A stretch of DNA of 7,664 bases from JAUSNA01 sp964568885 (lineage in GTDB: Bacteria > Patescibacteriota > Microgenomatia > Levybacterales > GWA1-39-11): contig CAZMSF010000042.1 of NCBI GenBank assembly GCA_964568885.1, positions 1 to 7,664 of the forward strand, in the 5' to 3' direction. The translations under genes and the position numbers were made by a program. The notes under the pieces are model-generated. The model worked only from the letters and a program-made list of their open reading frames with translations, ran no database searches and had not been told where the DNA came from. Below, in pieces: positions 6,147 through 7,664 of the stretch (positions within the stretch are counted from its first letter, which is position 1; each line of letters begins with the position of its first letter).

Positions 6147-6171
6147 CTCTCAACTTCTCCCAAAAAATACT

Positions 6172-6564
6172 ATGCGTGTAGCAGGAGTCAACATACCGGA
6201 ACAAAAAAGAATAGATAGGGCTTTGGCCTACATTTATGGCATTGGTCCAAGTAATGTCTATGGTGTTTTGGAAAAAGCAGGAATTGAGGCTCACAGAAGA
6301 TTGAAGGATTTGTCTGAAGAAGAGGTAATCAAGATTCAGAAAGTCTTGGATACTATTAAGACTGAAGGGGATTTAAGAGCCGAGGTTGTTTCAAATGTGA
6401 AGCGTCTGAAAGAGATAGGGGCGTACAGAGGAATCCGTCATGCAAGAAATTTACCATCAAGAGGTCAAAGAACAAGATCTAACGCAAGGACTAAAAGAGG
6501 CAAGAGGGTAACAATTGGAGCTATCAAAAAAGAGGTAGCCGAGAAGATGGGTCTTAACAAATAA
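6172..6564 (+). CDS. rpsM: 30S ribosomal protein S13
   Basis: S13 lies in the head of the 30S subunit, contacts the P-site tRNA through its basic tail and forms bridges to the 50S subunit. The 130 residues exceed the E. coli protein (118), mainly through a longer C-terminus. The N-terminus MRVAGVNIPEQKRIDRALAY lacks one residue compared with the common MARIAG form. The helix-two-turn-helix core includes YIYGIG (20-25), EGDLRAEV (65-72) and RLKEIGAYRGIRHARNLPSR (78-97), and the tail signature is GQRTRSNARTKRGKR (98-112). The extra tail VTIGAIKKEVAEKMGLNK is lysine-rich. The upstream spacer CTCTCAACTTCTCCCAAAAAATACT has no Shine-Dalgarno, so the start rests on homology. Confidence 0.97.
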   Translation: MRVAGVNIPEQKRIDRALAYIYGIGPSNVYGVLEKAGIEAHRRLKDLSEEEVIKIQKVLDTIKTEGDLRAEVVSNVKRLKEIGAYRGIRHARNLPSRGQRTRSNARTKRGKRVTIGAIKKEVAEKMGLNK

Positions 6565-6571
6565 GCGAAGC

Positions 6572-6595
6572 TTGCCCTCGCTAAAGCAAGGGTAG
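6572..6595 (+). other. Intercistronic hairpin between rpsM and rpsK
   Basis: Bases 6572-6581 can pair with 6586-6595 around a TAAA loop (6582-6585). The core is CCCT/AGGG and GC/GC, with one C-A mismatch (6579/6588) and GU or AU pairs at the base. No T-run follows (TAGTAAAAAATATG comes next), so it is not a normal terminator. AGCGA (6564-6568) can instead pair with TCGCT (6578-6582), a mutually exclusive fold. Role unknown: mRNA processing, stability or translational control are possible. Confidence 0.45.
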
Positions 6596-6603
6596 TAAAA
6601 AAT

Positions 6604-6993
6604 ATGGCAAAAAAAGTAGTAACCAAAAAACCAAAAACAATTGTCACAACCGGTAACGGAAAAGTTTTTGTTTCTACAACTTTTAATAATACGATAGTCA
6701 CTGTCACTAATGAAAAGGGAGATGCTATCGCATGGTCTTCATCAGGTAATGCAGGGTTTAAGGGTACCAGAAAGTCTACTCCGTTTGCCGCAACCTCTGC
6801 AGTCGAGGAGGCAATAAAAAAGGCAAAAGAAGTAGGGGTAAATAGTGTTGAAGTATTTATTAAAGGACCCGGAGTTGGACGGGATGCGGCTTTAAGAGCT
6901 GTCAGAAATTCCGGTCTTTCAATTTCCATGATTGCAGACGTCACTCCAATCCCACACAATGGACCGCGAGTGAAAAAGAAAAGAAGAGCATAA
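6604..6993 (+). CDS. rpsK: 30S ribosomal protein S11
   Basis: S11 forms part of the 30S platform near the mRNA exit and the E site. The 129-residue length equals that of E. coli S11. Signatures are the central strand FVSTTFNNTIVTVTNEKGD (22-40), AWSSSGNAGFKGTRKSTPFA (43-62), VEVFIKGPGVGRDAALRAV (82-100) and the conserved ending DVTPIPHNGPRVKKKRR (112-128). The N-terminal ten residues are lysine-rich, and the tail has Pro where E. coli has Cys in HNGCR. The ATG is preceded by GGGTAGTAAAAAAT; the GGG is too distant for a standard Shine-Dalgarno. The gene is flanked on both sides by short spacers (39 and 46 bases) that each contain a hairpin. Confidence 0.97.
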   Translation: MAKKVVTKKPKTIVTTGNGKVFVSTTFNNTIVTVTNEKGDAIAWSSSGNAGFKGTRKSTPFAATSAVEEAIKKAKEVGVNSVEVFIKGPGVGRDAALRAVRNSGLSISMIADVTPIPHNGPRVKKKRRA

Positions 6994-6997
6994 ACAA

Positions 6998-7020
6998 GTT
7001 TGAGACCTTCGGTCTTAAGC
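6998..7020 (+). other. Intercistronic hairpin between rpsK and rpsD
   Basis: Bases 6998-7007 pair with 7011-7020 over ten positions: GTTTGAGACC with GGTCTTAAGC, including two GU pairs, around a three-base loop TTC. The five-base inner stem AGACC/GGTCT is perfect. An A-rich stretch (AAAGCAGAATAAAAATAAT) follows instead of a T-run, so this is unlikely to be an intrinsic terminator. It sits 19 bases before the rpsD ATG and could affect rpsD translation or mRNA processing; this is inference. Confidence 0.55.
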
Positions 7021-7039
7021 AAAGCAGAATAAAAATAAT

Positions 7040-7648
7040 ATGGCACGATATACTGGACCAAAACACAAAATTGCACGCCGAGAAGGAGTTAATATCCTCG
7101 AGAAGGCTTCAGGTTCGCTTGAGAGAAGACTCAATATACTTCCGGGTATCCAATCAAGACGCGGAGGCAGAAGAAAACCATCAGAATATGGTCTTCAGCT
7201 TCGGGAAAAGCAAAAACTCAAAAGATCTTACGGTCTTTTGGAAAAACAATTCAGAAAATATGTAGAAATGGCACAGGCGAGCCGTGAAAATACCGATGAA
7301 ATGCTTATCCAATTGCTTGAGGGGCGTCTTGATAACGTAGTGTACCGTTTGGGTTTTGCCAACTCAAGAAATCAGGCACGACAATTTGTATCCCATGGAC
7401 ACGTACTGGTCGATGGCAAAAAAGTGACAATACCATCTTATAATGTAAAGATCGGAGAAAAAGTGTCCTTGGATAAAAAGCTTTTGAAAAATGAGGTTTT
7501 GAAGCTCCATGTTGAGGAAACAGCAGCGAATGTGCTTCCATACCTTGAAAGAAAAGATATTGTTGGCAAGCTCTCAAGAAAGCCTATGAGAGAAGAAGTG
7601 CCAAATCCGGCAGATTATCAATTGGTTATTGAATTTTATTCACGTTAA
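7040..7648 (+). CDS. rpsD: 30S ribosomal protein S4
   Basis: S4 is a primary 30S assembly protein that binds the 5' domain of 16S rRNA and lines the mRNA entry channel. The 202 residues compare with 206 in E. coli. The N-terminus MARYTGPKHKIARREGVNI is typical. No cysteines occur in it, so this is a zinc-free (C-minus) S4. KPSEYGLQLREKQKLKRSYG (46-65) and LLEKQFRKYVEMA (66-78) are conserved, and the S4 RNA-binding domain runs from about LLEGRLDNVVYRLGF (92-106) through QARQFVSHGHVLVDGKKV (112-129) to about 155. The protein ends LVIEFYSR, matching the family. In E. coli S4 represses the alpha operon through a leader RNA before rpsM; no such long leader exists here. No Shine-Dalgarno is visible before the ATG. 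Confidence 0.97.
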   Translation: MARYTGPKHKIARREGVNILEKASGSLERRLNILPGIQSRRGGRRKPSEYGLQLREKQKLKRSYGLLEKQFRKYVEMAQASRENTDEMLIQLLEGRLDNVVYRLGFANSRNQARQFVSHGHVLVDGKKVTIPSYNVKIGEKVSLDKKLLKNEVLKLHVEETAANVLPYLERKDIVGKLSRKPMREEVPNPADYQLVIEFYSR

Positions 7649-7664
7649 TAGTAAAATATACTCT

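Noticed and set aside
6572..6603. Intrinsic terminator after rpsM
   Set aside because: The stem has a mismatch and is followed by A-rich, not T-rich, sequence, and rpsK and rpsD continue immediately as expected for one operon.
6465..7076. A 203-codon open frame on the minus strand opposite rpsM, rpsK and the start of rpsD
   Set aside because: It is a shadow of three well-conserved ribosomal genes on the + strand, shows no recognisable family and crosses two spacers with hairpins.
1..7664. Mobile element, CRISPR, toxin-antitoxin or defence system
   Set aside because: Every base outside short spacers belongs to recognisable housekeeping genes; no repeats, integrase or transposase signatures were seen on either strand.

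Overview
The window is a ribosomal-protein and housekeeping cluster, all on the + strand: the 3' part of an spc-type operon followed by the start of an alpha-type operon. It reads as a bacterial chromosome of moderate-to-low GC, most likely from the Candidate Phyla Radiation (Patescibacteria, perhaps Microgenomates-like). That placement is an inference from four points. There is no room for L30 (rpmD) between rpsE and rplO. The proteins are compact. Spacers between genes are almost nil. There are no convincing Shine-Dalgarno sequences. The standard bacterial code fits: one gene ends in TGA and no TGA has to be read as an amino acid.

Layout. 1-86 is the tail of rpsH. 93-1871 holds rplF, rplR, rpsE and rplO. 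1880-3166 is secY. 3168-4970 holds three consecutive P-loop kinases: adk, an archaeal-type (UPF0200-like) nucleotide-kinase homologue of unproven substrate, and cmk. 4972-5751 is map. From rplF to map no spacer exceeds 15 bases, three are a single base, and one pair overlaps by 20 bases, so this looks like one transcription unit running in from upstream of the window. It ends in a 176-base gap (5752-5927), the only sizeable non-coding stretch. That gap contains a weak terminator-like hairpin over the map stop codon and three tandem sigma-70-type promoter candidates, each with a 17-base spacer. A second unit follows: infA, rpsM, rpsK and rpsD, with no rpmJ (L36) in its usual place after infA. 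Both spacers flanking rpsK carry a small hairpin. The last 16 bases (7649-7664) are non-coding; rpoA would be the expected next gene but is not in view.

Function. The first unit makes 50S and 30S proteins, the membrane translocon, kinases that feed the nucleotide pools, and the enzyme that trims the initiator methionine. The second makes initiation factor 1 and three small-subunit proteins. I see no mobile element, CRISPR array, tRNA, rRNA or defence system, and no gene of a wholly unknown kind. The points most worth a second look are the unassigned kinase between adk and cmk, the missing L30 and L36 genes, the triple promoter, the SD-less start sites, and the hairpins around rpsK.
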